Origin: Pseudomonas cichorii
Lineage (GTDB): Bacteria > Pseudomonadota > Gammaproteobacteria > Pseudomonadales > Pseudomonadaceae
Direction: 5' to 3'
NCBI RefSeq assembly: GCF_018343775.1
Contig: NZ_CP074349.1
Location: forward strand, 2,284,001-2,348,000
DNA: 64,000 bases
The position numbers were made by a program, and so were the translations under genes. Below, piece by piece: positions 18,056 through 27,069 of this stretch. The stretch's first letter is position 1. The number at the start of each line of letters is the position of its first letter. A model generated the notes under the pieces. That model did no database searches and was not told the DNA's origin. It saw nothing but the letters and a program-made list of their open reading frames with translations.

Positions 18056-18121
18056 GGAGGTGCAGTGATCCGCAGGTCCTTTTCAGGACCCGTGAGTAGT
18101 CGTGTTACGGGGTGGGTGACG

Positions 18122-19426
18122 TCAGACGAACAGCGTCAGGGCGCCGGTCAGCAGAGCCAGGGCCGTGACCACAAGGGAGGTCAGCACCGCCCATTTCAAG
18201 GTGGCTTTCTGGAACTCACCGATGTCGCGGTCGATCATGCCGACCAGCAAGAGGGTCGAGGCCACCAACGGGCTCATCAGATGCACCGGCTGGCCCAGAA
18301 TCGAAGCCCTGGCAATTTCCAGCGGGCTGATGCCATAGGCGGCTGCGGCATTGGCAAGGATCGGTACCACGCCGAAGTAATAAGCGTCGTTGGACAGCAC
18401 AAAAGTCAGCGGCATGCTGGTCAGGGCGACGACCAGCGGGAACAGATGCCCCCATTGCGGTGGAATCCAGTCCACCAGGGTCTGCGCCAGGGCGTCGACC
18501 ATCTTGGTGCCGGAGAAGATCCCGGCGAAAACCCCGGCGGCGAAGACCAGCAGAACCACGGTCATGGCATTGCCGGAGTGGGCGAGGATGCGTTCCTTCT
18601 GAATATCCAGTTGCGGGTAGTTGATCATCAGCGCGACGACGAAACCGATCAGGAACAGCACGGCTGAGTGCATCAGGCCCGTTACCAGCGCAATCATCAC
18701 GGCAATGACCAGCGCCAGATTGACGTAGGCCAGTTTGGGGCGTTTGTGCGGCGTATTGCCCAGTATTTCGTCGATATAGCAGTCACCGCCGCCGCTCTGC
18801 AACTGCACGTTGCCGATGCGTTTGCGCTCGGAACGGCCCAACAGAAAGGCAGTGAACACCACCCAGGCGGCGCCGCCGATCATGGTGGGCAGCAACGGAA
18901 TGAAATACTCGCCTGCATCCAGGCCCAGCGCGGCAATGGCTCGGGTTGCAGGGCCGCCCCATGGCGTCATGCCGCTCATGATGCTCAGGGAAAGCATCGA
19001 TATGATGCCGAGGATCATCGGATTCATGCCAATGCGTTTGTACAGCGGCAGCATGGCTGCGCAGGTAATCATGTAAGTGGTCGTGCCATCACCGTCGAGG
19101 GCGACAGTCAGTGACAAGAGCGCCGTGCCCACCGCGATTTTCATCGGGTCGCCATTGACCCGCTTGAGGATCTTGCGGATCAGCGGGTCGAACAGGCCGG
19201 AGTCGATCATCAGGCCAAAGAACAGGATGGCGAACAGCAGGAGGGCCGCGGAGGGCGCGACCATTTTCAGGCCGTCGAGCATCATTTTGCCGGTGGTGCC
19301 GCCAAAGCCGCCAATGATTGCGAAAACGATGGGGACCAGGGTCAGCGCGACAATCGGAGACAAGCGTTTGGACATGATCAGGTAGGTGAACACCACGACC
19401 ATGGCCAGGCCAAGAAAGGCAAGCAT
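18122..19426 (-). CDS. CitMHS-family citrate/tricarboxylate transporter
   Basis: 434 residues, about 11-12 membrane segments. Family stretches are LALTLVPIVFAIIGGFG-like segments at the N-terminus, LDGDGTTTYMITCAAMLPLY, SMLSLSIMSGMTPWGGPATRA, and FVLSNDAYYFGVVPIL. CitMHS proteins carry metal-citrate with protons across the inner membrane; some accept related tricarboxylates. The gene is between dctA and oprD, all minus strand. The start ATG is preceded by AAGAG and an AAnAAnAA motif. Confidence 0.88.
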   Translation of the reverse strand: MLAFLGLAMVVVFTYLIMSKRLSPIVALTLVPIVFAIIGGFGGTTGKMMLDGLKMVAPSAALLLFAILFFGLMIDSGLFDPLIRKILKRVNGDPMKIAVGTALLSLTVALDGDGTTTYMITCAAMLPLYKRIGMNPMILGIISMLSLSIMSGMTPWGGPATRAIAALGLDAGEYFIPLLPTMIGGAAWVVFTAFLLGRSERKRIGNVQLQSGGGDCYIDEILGNTPHKRPKLAYVNLALVIAVMIALVTGLMHSAVLFLIGFVVALMINYPQLDIQKERILAHSGNAMTVVLLVFAAGVFAGIFSGTKMVDALAQTLVDWIPPQWGHLFPLVVALTSMPLTFVLSNDAYYFGVVPILANAAAAYGISPLEIARASILGQPVHLMSPLVASTLLLVGMIDRDIGEFQKATLKWAVLTSLVVTALALLTGALTLFV

Positions 19427-19438
19427 ATGGATATTCTC

Positions 19439-19449
19439 TTGTTGTTATT
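19439..19449 (-). promoter_or_regulatory. Candidate Hfq/Crc (CA) motif before the CitMHS gene
   Basis: Minus strand AATAACAACAA, identical to the motif before the porin gene, 13 bases upstream of the start codon and overlapping the ribosome-binding region. Confidence 0.6.
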
Positions 19450-19543
19450 CATGGGCAAGCGAATGCCGCCGGGCCTGCAGGGCATCGCATGAACGATGCC
19501 TTGCCTGCTCGAATGGATATCGATTGATGTGTGTAGGTGTGTG

Positions 19544-20854
19544 TCAGGTGCGCTCGGCAGCCTGGGGTGTGCTTTCCCATTGCGGGGTTTCAGGCGTGGC
19601 GGCGATGGCTTTCCCGTCGAGGCGTTGCATGAGGACCTGGCGGTCACATGCGTTTTCCGACAGGGAGATCACCACCGTCGCGACGGCGTTACTGGCCAGG
19701 CTGGTCAGCGCCCGGGCTTCGGACATGAAACGGTCGATACCGATCAGCAATGCCAGGCCTGCCAGCGGAATATCGTGGATGACCGTAAGGGTCGATGCCA
19801 GGGCGACGAAGCCGCTGCCGGTCACGCCCGCCGCGCCCTTGGATGACAGCAACATGATTGCCAGCATGGTCAGGGTCTGCGTCATGCTCAGTTCGATATT
19901 GCACGCCTGGGCAATGAAAATGGCGGCCAGGGAAAGATAGATTGCTGTGCCGTCCAGATTGAAGGAGTACCCCGTTGGCAGTACCAGGCCGACAACGCCT
20001 TTCTTGCAACCCAGGGCTTGAAGTTTCTCCAGCATGCGCGGCATGACAGGCTCGGTTGACGAAGTGCCGAGCACCACCAGGAACTCTTCGCGAAAGTAGC
20101 GCAGCAGTTTCCAGAGGCTGAAGCCGTGAGCGCGGCAGATTCCGCCCAGCACTACGAACACGAAGAAGCCGCAGGCGATGTACAAGGTCATGATGAGCTT
20201 GGCCAGCGAGCCGAGGGAAGTGATGCCGTACTGGCCCACGGTAAATGCCAGGGCACCAAAGGCACCGATCGGAGCGAAGCGCATCAGGTACGAGAAGATC
20301 TTGAAGACCATGTGCGAGGCCGATTCCAGCACATTGAGCACCGGTTTGCCGCGCTCGCCCAAGGATGACAGTGCGAACCCGGACAATACCGCGATAAACA
20401 GCACCGGCAAGACTTCACCCTTGTTGAACGCGCCAATGAAGGTGTCCGGGATGATGTGCATGAAAAAGTCCACGACACCCAGTTTCGCAGCGGAGTCCGT
20501 GTACTGGCTCAAACCGGCAGTGCTCAGTTTCGCCGGATCGATGTTCATACCGACGCCCGGCTGGATCACATAAACCGCGATCAGGCCGATGAACAGGCTG
20601 ACCACCGTCAGGGCGAGGAACAGCAGCATGGTCTTGCTCATCAGGCGCCCGAGAGAGCGCTTGTCGCTCATACCGGCAATGCCGGTGACGATGGTGCAGA
20701 ACACCACCGGTGCGATCATCATTTTGATCAGCTTGATGAACGCATCGCCCAAAGGCTTGAGGGCGATGGCTTGCTGGGCCCAGAAGTGACCGACCAGGAC
20801 CCCGAGGACCACGGCGCAGATAATCTGAAAGTAGAGCGATTTAGCGATTTTCAT
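19544..20854 (-). CDS. DctA-type C4-dicarboxylate:cation symporter (DAACS family)
   Basis: 436 residues. It has the glutamate/dicarboxylate carrier signatures: FIKLIKMMIAPVVFCTIVTGIAGM, the re-entrant serine-rich loop VVLGTSSTEPVMPRML, TGYSFNLDGTAIYLSLA, and SKGAAGVTGSGFV. These proteins import C4-dicarboxylates such as succinate, fumarate and malate with sodium or protons. It is probably a second dctA, embedded in this acid-uptake cluster. The ribosome site (GGGTGATG) is weak. Confidence 0.87.
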   Translation of the reverse strand: MKIAKSLYFQIICAVVLGVLVGHFWAQQAIALKPLGDAFIKLIKMMIAPVVFCTIVTGIAGMSDKRSLGRLMSKTMLLFLALTVVSLFIGLIAVYVIQPGVGMNIDPAKLSTAGLSQYTDSAAKLGVVDFFMHIIPDTFIGAFNKGEVLPVLFIAVLSGFALSSLGERGKPVLNVLESASHMVFKIFSYLMRFAPIGAFGALAFTVGQYGITSLGSLAKLIMTLYIACGFFVFVVLGGICRAHGFSLWKLLRYFREEFLVVLGTSSTEPVMPRMLEKLQALGCKKGVVGLVLPTGYSFNLDGTAIYLSLAAIFIAQACNIELSMTQTLTMLAIMLLSSKGAAGVTGSGFVALASTLTVIHDIPLAGLALLIGIDRFMSEARALTSLASNAVATVVISLSENACDRQVLMQRLDGKAIAATPETPQWESTPQAAERT

Positions 20855-20931
20855 GTTGCATCACCCATTATTGGAGTTGTTCTGATGCGGTACTCAGTAT
20901 CAGGCAGAGCAGTGTGCAGTGATAAACAATG

Positions 20932-22014
20932 TCAGCCCGCCAGCCGTTGCGCGACAGGGGCGTAGACCTCCCCGGAGAAGAGTCGACGTGCCGTGCGCAC
21001 CACCGAAGCCCGGATGGTCTGTCCGTTTTCCCCTACGTAGGCCAGGGCGACCTGGATCGAACCGCTCGGATGTTCGATCCGGACTTCTTGCAGGCGCGGA
21101 GTCTGGGCATTACCCAGCAGTTGGGCAACCACGGTGTCTTCACTGACACAGGCTGTAGCCAGGCCGATGGAGCCAGTGATCGCCAGGGCCTTATGACAGT
21201 TATGCGGCATGAAATAGCGAACCTTGAGGGTGCCGCCTGCATCGGGCCGCGAAACCAGTACGGGTTTGGGAATCACTTTGTCGCTCACATCGCCCAGCCC
21301 CATGGCCATTCCCGCGCGCAAGCGTAAAGCTTCGAGCTTGCGCAGAAAATCCTTGTCGGCGTCCAGTTCGGCAGGCGTCTCATCGCCACGCTTGCCCAGC
21401 AGAGACGCTTCGATGATGACCATGGGCATCGCCATGTCGATGCAGGTCACAGGTACGCCATCAAAGATGTCAGTCTGTTGGCCGGTGGGGAACAGCTTGC
21501 CGGTCTTGCTGCCTGCTGCGTCCAGGAAAGTCAGTTGCACTGGAGCTGCCGTGCCCGGTACTCCGTCGATGCTGGTTTGGCCTTCGTAGCTGACGTGGCC
21601 GCCAGGGGTGCGGACATCGGCGCAGACGAAGGTGCCGGTGTTGAGGTTGCGAATCCGCACTTGAGTGACGTCGCCACTGGCCTCGACCAGACCTTGTTCC
21701 ACTGCAAACGGGCCGACGGCGCAGAGCATGTTGCCGCAGTTGGGCGCGGTATCGACGCGGCGCTGGGAAACCATGACCTGTACGAACAGGTAATCCACAT
21801 CGGCATCTTCATGAGTCGATGGGCTGACGATTGCCACTTTGCTGGTCTGCGGGCTGCCACCACCGATTCCGTCGATTTCCAGCTCATGACCAGAGCCCAT
21901 GAGGGCCAGCAGCAGTTCATCGCGCTCAGCGGTCGAAGAGGGTAAATCACTGGCGAGAAAAACCGGCCCTTTGGAAGTGCCGCCGCGCATCAGGACGCAG
22001 GGAATCGGTTGCAT
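20932..22014 (-). CDS. GalD/PrpF-family isomerase (4-oxalomesaconate tautomerase or aconitate isomerase type)
   Basis: 360 residues from ATG 22014 (MQPIPCVLMRGGTSKG). The frame opens 20 codons earlier without family similarity. PrpF/GalD signatures are MRGGTSKG at about residue 9, GIGGGSPQTSKVAIV, and DTAPNCGNMLCAVGPFA, with the catalytic cysteine in NCGN. The fold resembles diaminopimelate epimerase. GalD interconverts forms of 4-oxalomesaconate in gallate breakdown; PrpF isomerises aconitate. The length (about 360) fits GalD better than PrpF (about 395). No gallate dioxygenase gene is nearby, while two carboxylate transporters are, so an aconitate-like substrate is also possible. Confidence 0.82.
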   Translation of the reverse strand: MQPIPCVLMRGGTSKGPVFLASDLPSSTAERDELLLALMGSGHELEIDGIGGGSPQTSKVAIVSPSTHEDADVDYLFVQVMVSQRRVDTAPNCGNMLCAVGPFAVEQGLVEASGDVTQVRIRNLNTGTFVCADVRTPGGHVSYEGQTSIDGVPGTAAPVQLTFLDAAGSKTGKLFPTGQQTDIFDGVPVTCIDMAMPMVIIEASLLGKRGDETPAELDADKDFLRKLEALRLRAGMAMGLGDVSDKVIPKPVLVSRPDAGGTLKVRYFMPHNCHKALAITGSIGLATACVSEDTVVAQLLGNAQTPRLQEVRIEHPSGSIQVALAYVGENGQTIRASVVRTARRLFSGEVYAPVAQRLAG

Positions 22015-22110
22015 AATTTTTGGACTCTTGTTGATCAATTGAGGTAATTGATGTGTTGGAAGCAAGAGTCCCATGGATTTTTAAGCGTATCCAATGCAAA
22101 GATCGTAGAT

Positions 22111-22133
22111 ATTATTCCACTTCAGGCAATAAT
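22111..22133. promoter_or_regulatory. LysR box ATTATT-N11-AATAAT
   Basis: A perfect dyad with the T-N11-A spacing typical of LysR operators lies between the divergent isomerase and LysR genes. It is likely the binding site for the adjacent regulator. Confidence 0.65.
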
Positions 22134-22182
22134 TCTCCGCTGGTCTTGAAGGCCCATCGCAATCCACCAAAAGGAAAATAAT

Positions 22183-23073
22183 GTGGAATATGAGCTGCAA
22201 GATATTCGATCGTTCGTGAAAATCGCTGAACTTGGAAGCTTCCATGAAGCCGCCGAAGTGCTGCATATTTCCCAGCCTGCCCTCACTCGGCGAATCAAGA
22301 AGCTTGAGCAGGGCCTAGGCACCTCATTGCTGGATCGCACCACTCGCCGGGTCAGCCTGACCAGCGTCGGCCGCGATTTTTTTCCCAAGGCGCGACGGCT
22401 TCTGGATGATTTCGAGGACTCGATTCTCAATATCCGGGAATTGGCAGAACGCCAGATTGGCCAGGTGACCCTTGCCTGTATTCCCACGGCCGCGTTCTAC
22501 TTTTTGCCTTCCGTGATCCGCCTGTACAACGAGCGATACCCCAAGATCCGCATCCGGCTGCTGGACCTCAGTGCCAATGAGGGGCTGGAAGCCGTGTTGC
22601 GAGGGGAGGCCGATTTCGGCATCAACATGATGAGCGGGCAACACCCGGATATCGAGTTCGTGCCCCTTGTCAAAGAGCCTTTCGTGCTCGCCTGCCGACG
22701 CGACCATGAGCTGGCAAAGCGGGAGTCGGTTGCCTGGATCGAACTCAGTGAATATCGCCTGATCGGCGTTGGCCGCCTGAGCGGCAACCGGATGATTCTC
22801 GACCATGCGCTGGCCGGCCTGAGCTGGCGACCCAAGTGGTTCTATGAAGTGCAGCACCTGTCGACATCGCTGGGTATGGTCGAAGCCGGGCTGGGCATAT
22901 CCGCCATGCCCAGCCTGGCCATGCCGGCCGAAGGGCATCCGACGCTGGTCAGCGTTCCGCTGGTAGATCCGGTGGTGGATCGAACCCTGGGGCTGGTTTC
23001 CCGGCGCGGCGCGTCACTGTCGCCTGCTGCCGAAAAGTTCGTAGCGATGTTGCTGGAGCAATGGCCTCAGTAA
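22183..23073 (+). CDS. LysR-family regulator of the carboxylate locus
   Basis: 296 residues from a GTG start at 22183, preceded by AAAAGGA. No in-frame ATG near the start leaves the HTH intact, so GTG is preferred. HTH: GSFHEAAEVLHISQPALTRRIKKLEQGLG. The effector domain contains GLEAVLRGEADFGINMM. It is divergent from the GalD/PrpF-type gene with a T-N11-A box between them, so it probably controls the isomerase-transporter-porin cluster. Its 3' end overlaps the convergent ABC ATPase gene by 7 bases. Confidence 0.88.
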   Translation: MEYELQDIRSFVKIAELGSFHEAAEVLHISQPALTRRIKKLEQGLGTSLLDRTTRRVSLTSVGRDFFPKARRLLDDFEDSILNIRELAERQIGQVTLACIPTAAFYFLPSVIRLYNERYPKIRIRLLDLSANEGLEAVLRGEADFGINMMSGQHPDIEFVPLVKEPFVLACRRDHELAKRESVAWIELSEYRLIGVGRLSGNRMILDHALAGLSWRPKWFYEVQHLSTSLGMVEAGLGISAMPSLAMPAEGHPTLVSVPLVDPVVDRTLGLVSRRGASLSPAAEKFVAMLLEQWPQ

Positions 23074-23858
23074 GACCGCAGACGCAGTATCCGTGCACCA
23101 TCGAACGGATCGGTCAGCCAGTGGGCCCTGACGCCGAAAGTGCTATGCAGGCGCTCAGGTGTCAGCACATCCACAGGTTTGCCGAGTGCGACCATCTGGC
23201 CGTTTTCCATCACCGCCACACGGTCACATTCCAGCGCCTGATTGAGGTCGTGCAGAGCAATGACGGTGGTGACAGGCAACGACTTGATCAGCCCCAGAAT
23301 CGACAGTTGATGCTGGATATCCAGATGGTTGGTCGGCTCGTCCAGTAACAGGATCTGCGGGCGTTGCGCCAGTGCCCGGGCAATATGGGTACGCTGGCGT
23401 TCGCCGCCGGACAGGGTATGCCAGGCGCGCTTGATCAGGTGCAGCATCCCGACATCCTGCAAGGCCTGGCGGACTATGGCGTCGTCGCGGTCGCTCCAGG
23501 GTTCCAGGGCAGACAGCCAGGGGGTACGGCCCAGTTCGACGGCGTCCAGTACGGTGATTGCGTCGCTGGTTTCGGCCTGTTGTTCGACCACCGCCAACAG
23601 TTGGGCGATATCGCGGCGCTTCATGCTGGCCAGTGCCTGCCCATTGAGCTGCACCTGACCGCTGGACGGCGATTGAAGGCCTGACAGCAGCTTGAGCAGT
23701 GTCGACTTCCCCGAACCGTTGGGACCGACAATGCCAAGGGTTTCACCCGGCGCAATGCTCAGATTCACGTCCTTGAGCAGGGTCTTGTCCTTGAGCGAAT
23801 AACCAAGACCCAAGCAACTGAGTGCCGGGGTGTCGACGATGGGCGAAAAGGCGTTCAT
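23067..23858 (-). CDS. BtuD/FecE-type ABC transporter ATPase
   Basis: 263 residues from ATG 23858 (MNAFSPIVDTP). Walker A GPNGSGKST, Q-loop LLAVVEQQ, signature LSGGERQRTHIA, and Walker B ILLLDEPTNHLDI are intact. It powers uptake by the permease and binding protein encoded just upstream; its ATG overlaps the permease stop. The riboswitch in front of the operon points to corrinoid uptake (BtuD role) rather than a ferric siderophore, although sequence alone does not separate these families. Confidence 0.88.
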   Translation of the reverse strand: MNAFSPIVDTPALSCLGLGYSLKDKTLLKDVNLSIAPGETLGIVGPNGSGKSTLLKLLSGLQSPSSGQVQLNGQALASMKRRDIAQLLAVVEQQAETSDAITVLDAVELGRTPWLSALEPWSDRDDAIVRQALQDVGMLHLIKRAWHTLSGGERQRTHIARALAQRPQILLLDEPTNHLDIQHQLSILGLIKSLPVTTVIALHDLNQALECDRVAVMENGQMVALGKPVDVLTPERLHSTFGVRAHWLTDPFDGARILRLRSY

Positions 23859-24877
23859 CGTGTGGTTTTCCCTCGAATGAGAATCAGCGCAAAGACCGGT
23901 GCGCCGATCAGTGCGGTGATGACGCCAATCGGCAAGACCTGGCCCTTGATCAGGGTGCGGGACAGGATGTCGGCGGCAATCAGGAACAGCGCGCCGCACA
24001 AGGCGCTGAGCGGCACCAGCCGGGCATGGCGGACTCCGGCGACCATGCGCACGGCATGGGGAATCACCAGCCCGACAAAGCCGATGGAGCCGACAATGGA
24101 TACCATCACTGCCGTGACCAGCGCTGCAGAAGCGATCAGCACGATTTGCACGCGTCGTACCGGGATGCCGAGGGATGCCGCCGAATCACTGCCGAAGGTG
24201 AAGGCATCCAGGGCGCGCCGATGCCACAGGCAGACCAGCAAACCCACCACGACCACTGGCACTGCCAGCCATACCGAATGCCAGCGCACGCCACTGAGAT
24301 TGCCCAGCAGCCAGAACATGATGCCCCGTGCCTGCTCGGCGCTGGCGGATTTGGTGATGAGAAACGAGGTCAGGGCATTGAACAGCTGCGACCCGGCGAT
24401 CCCGGCCAGAATGATATGCCCGGCTGCTGTCGGGCCGTGGGAAGAGCGTGCGAGCAGGGCGACCAGCGAGAAGGCCGCCACCGCTCCGGCGAAGGCTCCC
24501 GCCGACATGGAAATGGCTCCGGCGCCCAGGCCCAGAATCGCCACCAGCACAGCGCCCGTCGAGGCGCCGGCGGAGATGCCCAGCAGGTATGGATCGGCCA
24601 GCGGATTACGCAGCAACGATTGCAGCACCACACCGGAAATCGCCAGCCCCGCGCCACAGGCCGCTGCCACGATGGAGCGGGTCAGGCGATAGTTCCAGAC
24701 AATCCCCTCATCGATGGGGTCGAGCACGTACCCGGCCGCCCACAGTTTGTTCGCCAGCACCTGGAAGACCACCGGCAGGCTGATGCTGGTTTCACCGATG
24801 GCAGCGCCCGCCACGATGGCCAGCAGCAGAACTGCTGTCACCCATAGTATGTGGCCGAGCGCAGTGGCCAGCTTCAT
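23855..24877 (-). CDS. BtuC/FecCD-type ABC transporter permease
   Basis: 340 residues, about ten membrane helices. FecCD/BtuC patterns include LRLPRS-like YRLTRSIVAAACGAGLAISGVVLQSLLRNPLADPYLLG, and GLVIPHAVRM, which contacts the ATPase. It forms the inner-membrane channel of the importer. ATGA-type overlaps join it to both neighbouring genes. Its cargo is inferred from the upstream cobalamin riboswitch. Confidence 0.9.
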   Translation of the reverse strand: MKLATALGHILWVTAVLLLAIVAGAAIGETSISLPVVFQVLANKLWAAGYVLDPIDEGIVWNYRLTRSIVAAACGAGLAISGVVLQSLLRNPLADPYLLGISAGASTGAVLVAILGLGAGAISMSAGAFAGAVAAFSLVALLARSSHGPTAAGHIILAGIAGSQLFNALTSFLITKSASAEQARGIMFWLLGNLSGVRWHSVWLAVPVVVVGLLVCLWHRRALDAFTFGSDSAASLGIPVRRVQIVLIASAALVTAVMVSIVGSIGFVGLVIPHAVRMVAGVRHARLVPLSALCGALFLIAADILSRTLIKGQVLPIGVITALIGAPVFALILIRGKTTR

Positions 24878-25887
24878 TGAGCGGCGTTGTAGCGATTGGC
24901 GGCTTCGGCCAGTTCTTCGATGCCAGTAAACAGCCGGATGCTGGCCTGCATGGCATCGGCATCGATGATCACGATACGGTCATGCTTGACCGCGTCCATA
25001 TTGCGGGTCACCGGGTCGGACTTGAGGAATTCGAGTTTCCTGCGGTAGTCGTCGGCCGGAAAACGACGGCGATCCATACGTGCGATCACCAGAATGTCGG
25101 GATTGGCCTTGGCGATGGTTTCCCAGCCCACGGTCGGCCACTCTTCATCGGACTCGACGATATTGCGCATGCCCAGGTTATTGAGCATGAAGTCCGGAAT
25201 GCCTTTGCGGCCTGCCACATAAGGGTCGATATCGATGTCTGCGCTGGAGAACCAGAACACTGCGGACACATCCCGCTCCTTGTTCTGTTTGACGTTGGCG
25301 ACTGCATGGGCCAGACGACTGCGCAGCTCTGCAACCAGTTGCTGGCCGCGATCCTGTACGTCGAATATCTGGGCGAGCTGTTCGATGCTCTTGTAGATGG
25401 TGTCGATGCGGAAGGGCTCCAGGCGTGTGCCATCAGCGCCTACCAGGTTGTCCTTGCCTTCGCAGTCGGACGGCATGATGTAGGTCGGGATCTTCAAGTC
25501 ATGAAACTGCTGGCGGGTACCGACCACGCCCTGGGCTCCGACCATCCATTCAAGCTGGACGGCCACCAGTTCCGGGCGCTTGCCGATGACGGCCTCGAAA
25601 CTCGGGTCGTTGTCCGCCAGACGTTCGACCTTGTCGTTCTGCGCCTTGAAGCGCGGCAGCACATCGTTGAACCACAGCGAAGTGCCTACCAGCGTGTCGC
25701 CCAGCCCCAGTTCGTGAAGCATTTCGGTCCCGGACTGGCCGATGGTCACTGCCTTGCGCGGCGCATGCTCGAACGTCAGCTTCATGCCACAGTTTTCGAC
25801 AGTGAGCGGGTATTGAGTGGGAGCGGCAAGGCTCAGGGTGGACAGGCTCAGACCGGCGATGAGGGCGGCAAGGCGGGGCAGTGACAT
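24874..25887 (-). CDS. BtuF/FecB-type periplasmic binding protein
   Basis: 337 residues from ATG 25887 (MSLPRLAALIAGL) with a signal peptide ending near LSLAAPTQ. The periplasmic-binding domain has RKAVTIGQSGTEMLHELGLGD near the start and NPDILVIARMD later. It captures the ligand for the permease/ATPase pair. It is the first gene of the operon and is led by a cobalamin riboswitch, so a corrinoid or related cobalt compound is the likely ligand. An upstream open frame of 31 codons is not needed. Confidence 0.87.
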   Translation of the reverse strand: MSLPRLAALIAGLSLSTLSLAAPTQYPLTVENCGMKLTFEHAPRKAVTIGQSGTEMLHELGLGDTLVGTSLWFNDVLPRFKAQNDKVERLADNDPSFEAVIGKRPELVAVQLEWMVGAQGVVGTRQQFHDLKIPTYIMPSDCEGKDNLVGADGTRLEPFRIDTIYKSIEQLAQIFDVQDRGQQLVAELRSRLAHAVANVKQNKERDVSAVFWFSSADIDIDPYVAGRKGIPDFMLNNLGMRNIVESDEEWPTVGWETIAKANPDILVIARMDRRRFPADDYRRKLEFLKSDPVTRNMDAVKHDRIVIIDADAMQASIRLFTGIEELAEAANRYNAAQ

Positions 25888-26030
25888 GTAATGCGATCTC
25901 CGTTTCGTACGTGCAGGGCGCAATGTACAGACAGGAAACACATCCCCGGCACTGCGCCGAAGGCAGGGCAAGGCAGCCATGAACCGGCGCGCGGATGTCC
26001 TTCCCGGACACCCCGCCGGTCAGTGAAGTT

Positions 26031-26210
26031 GCAGGTCGGCAGGTCTCCTGACTGGCATTTCATCACCTGACTCCAGCCTTCCCGGGAATGAACTACCCAG
26101 TGGCCATGATGGAGTTGGCTCGATGCCTACAGTTGCGGGGGCAGTTTCGTTTGAGCTGCGCAGGTGCGAGGCCCTCGAATTCCCTGTTAGTTCCTCTCGG
26201 AAACCGACGG
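26031..26210 (-). ncRNA. Cobalamin riboswitch
   Basis: The minus strand shows the conserved B12 elements in order: GAGAGGAACTAACAGGGAA, then GAAACTGCCCCCGCAACTGTA, then GCCACTG, CCCGGGAAGG, and at the 3' end the box AGTCAGGAGACCTGCC. GTCGG near the 5' end can pair with CCGAC at the 3' end as P1. It precedes the binding-protein gene by about 145 bases. A further strong hairpin (about 25983-26021) follows without a U-run, so control may be at translation. Binding of adenosylcobalamin would turn the transporter off. Confidence 0.93.
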
Positions 26211-26242
26211 GGCGCGATGGTAAACGATAAGCCTTTTAGTGG

Positions 26243-26959
26243 CTAATCCTTTGCGCGAAGGCGTTGCAGGCAGTTGATCAGGTGCAGGCGCATCGCCGCC
26301 CTGGCCGCATCGCGATCCTGATGGGCGATAGCCGAGTAGATCTGCTCCTGTTCGCGCTGCTGGATGTGCGGGTCATCCATGAGCCGAGTCGTCGGCACAT
26401 TGCCGAAACCGATCCGTGCCCTGGGCAGAATGCTGTTGCCCAGTTGGGTCATGACATCGGTAAAGAAGCTGTTGGCGGTGCATTGCACGATACTGCGGTG
26501 AAACTCGAAATCGGCCTGGGTCGTATCGGTTTCGTTCCGGTCGCAGCGATGCAACTCGTCTAGCGCCTTGCGTATGGCTTCCAGTTGCTCCGGCGTGCGC
26601 CGTTGTGCGGCGAGAGCGGCGGATTCCGGTTCAAGGCTCAGGCGCAGTTCGATGATGGCCGCTGCATCGGGAGGGCTGCCGGACAGGGTTTCCGGGATCT
26701 GGAAATCCCGTGGACGCGAAGCATCGACCACAAAGGTCCCGATGCCATGGCGGGTTTCCACCAGCCCTTCGGCCTGCAGGCGCGACATCGCCTCGCGAAC
26801 CACCGTACGGCTGACACCCGTTTCCCGGATGATGACCTGCTCGGTCGGCAGCTTTTCACCACTTTTGATCTCGCCCTCGCGGATCTTGCGCGAGAACTCG
26901 GCGACCAGTTGCTGGGTCAGGCTGGAGCGGCGTCCTGTAGGGGATGACGGGTGTTCCAT
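26243..26959 (-). CDS. FadR-subfamily GntR regulator (first of a divergent pair)
   Basis: 238 residues from ATG 26959 (MEHPSSPTGRRSS). The winged HTH is KIREGEIKSGEKLPTEQVIIRETGVSRTVVREAMSRLQAEGLV, followed by an FCD ligand-binding domain (IIELRLSLEPESAALAA; FHRSIVQCTANSF). Such proteins respond to sugar acids or other carboxylates. It is divergent from a paralogous FadR gene 110 bases away. Its upstream ribosome site is weak, so the start is less certain. Targets may include the sugar-acid operon nearby. Confidence 0.86.
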   Translation of the reverse strand: MEHPSSPTGRRSSLTQQLVAEFSRKIREGEIKSGEKLPTEQVIIRETGVSRTVVREAMSRLQAEGLVETRHGIGTFVVDASRPRDFQIPETLSGSPPDAAAIIELRLSLEPESAALAAQRRTPEQLEAIRKALDELHRCDRNETDTTQADFEFHRSIVQCTANSFFTDVMTQLGNSILPRARIGFGNVPTTRLMDDPHIQQREQEQIYSAIAHQDRDAARAAMRLHLINCLQRLRAKD

Positions 26960-27069
26960 AGGCGGGCTGATCGGGTCCGTGTCGGGTTGCTGAGTATAAC
27001 CGCAGTCATGGTGTGTTTTGTGTCGGTATCGCAGCCTATACTGTGGCATTCGATCGAATTGAGGCTGCA

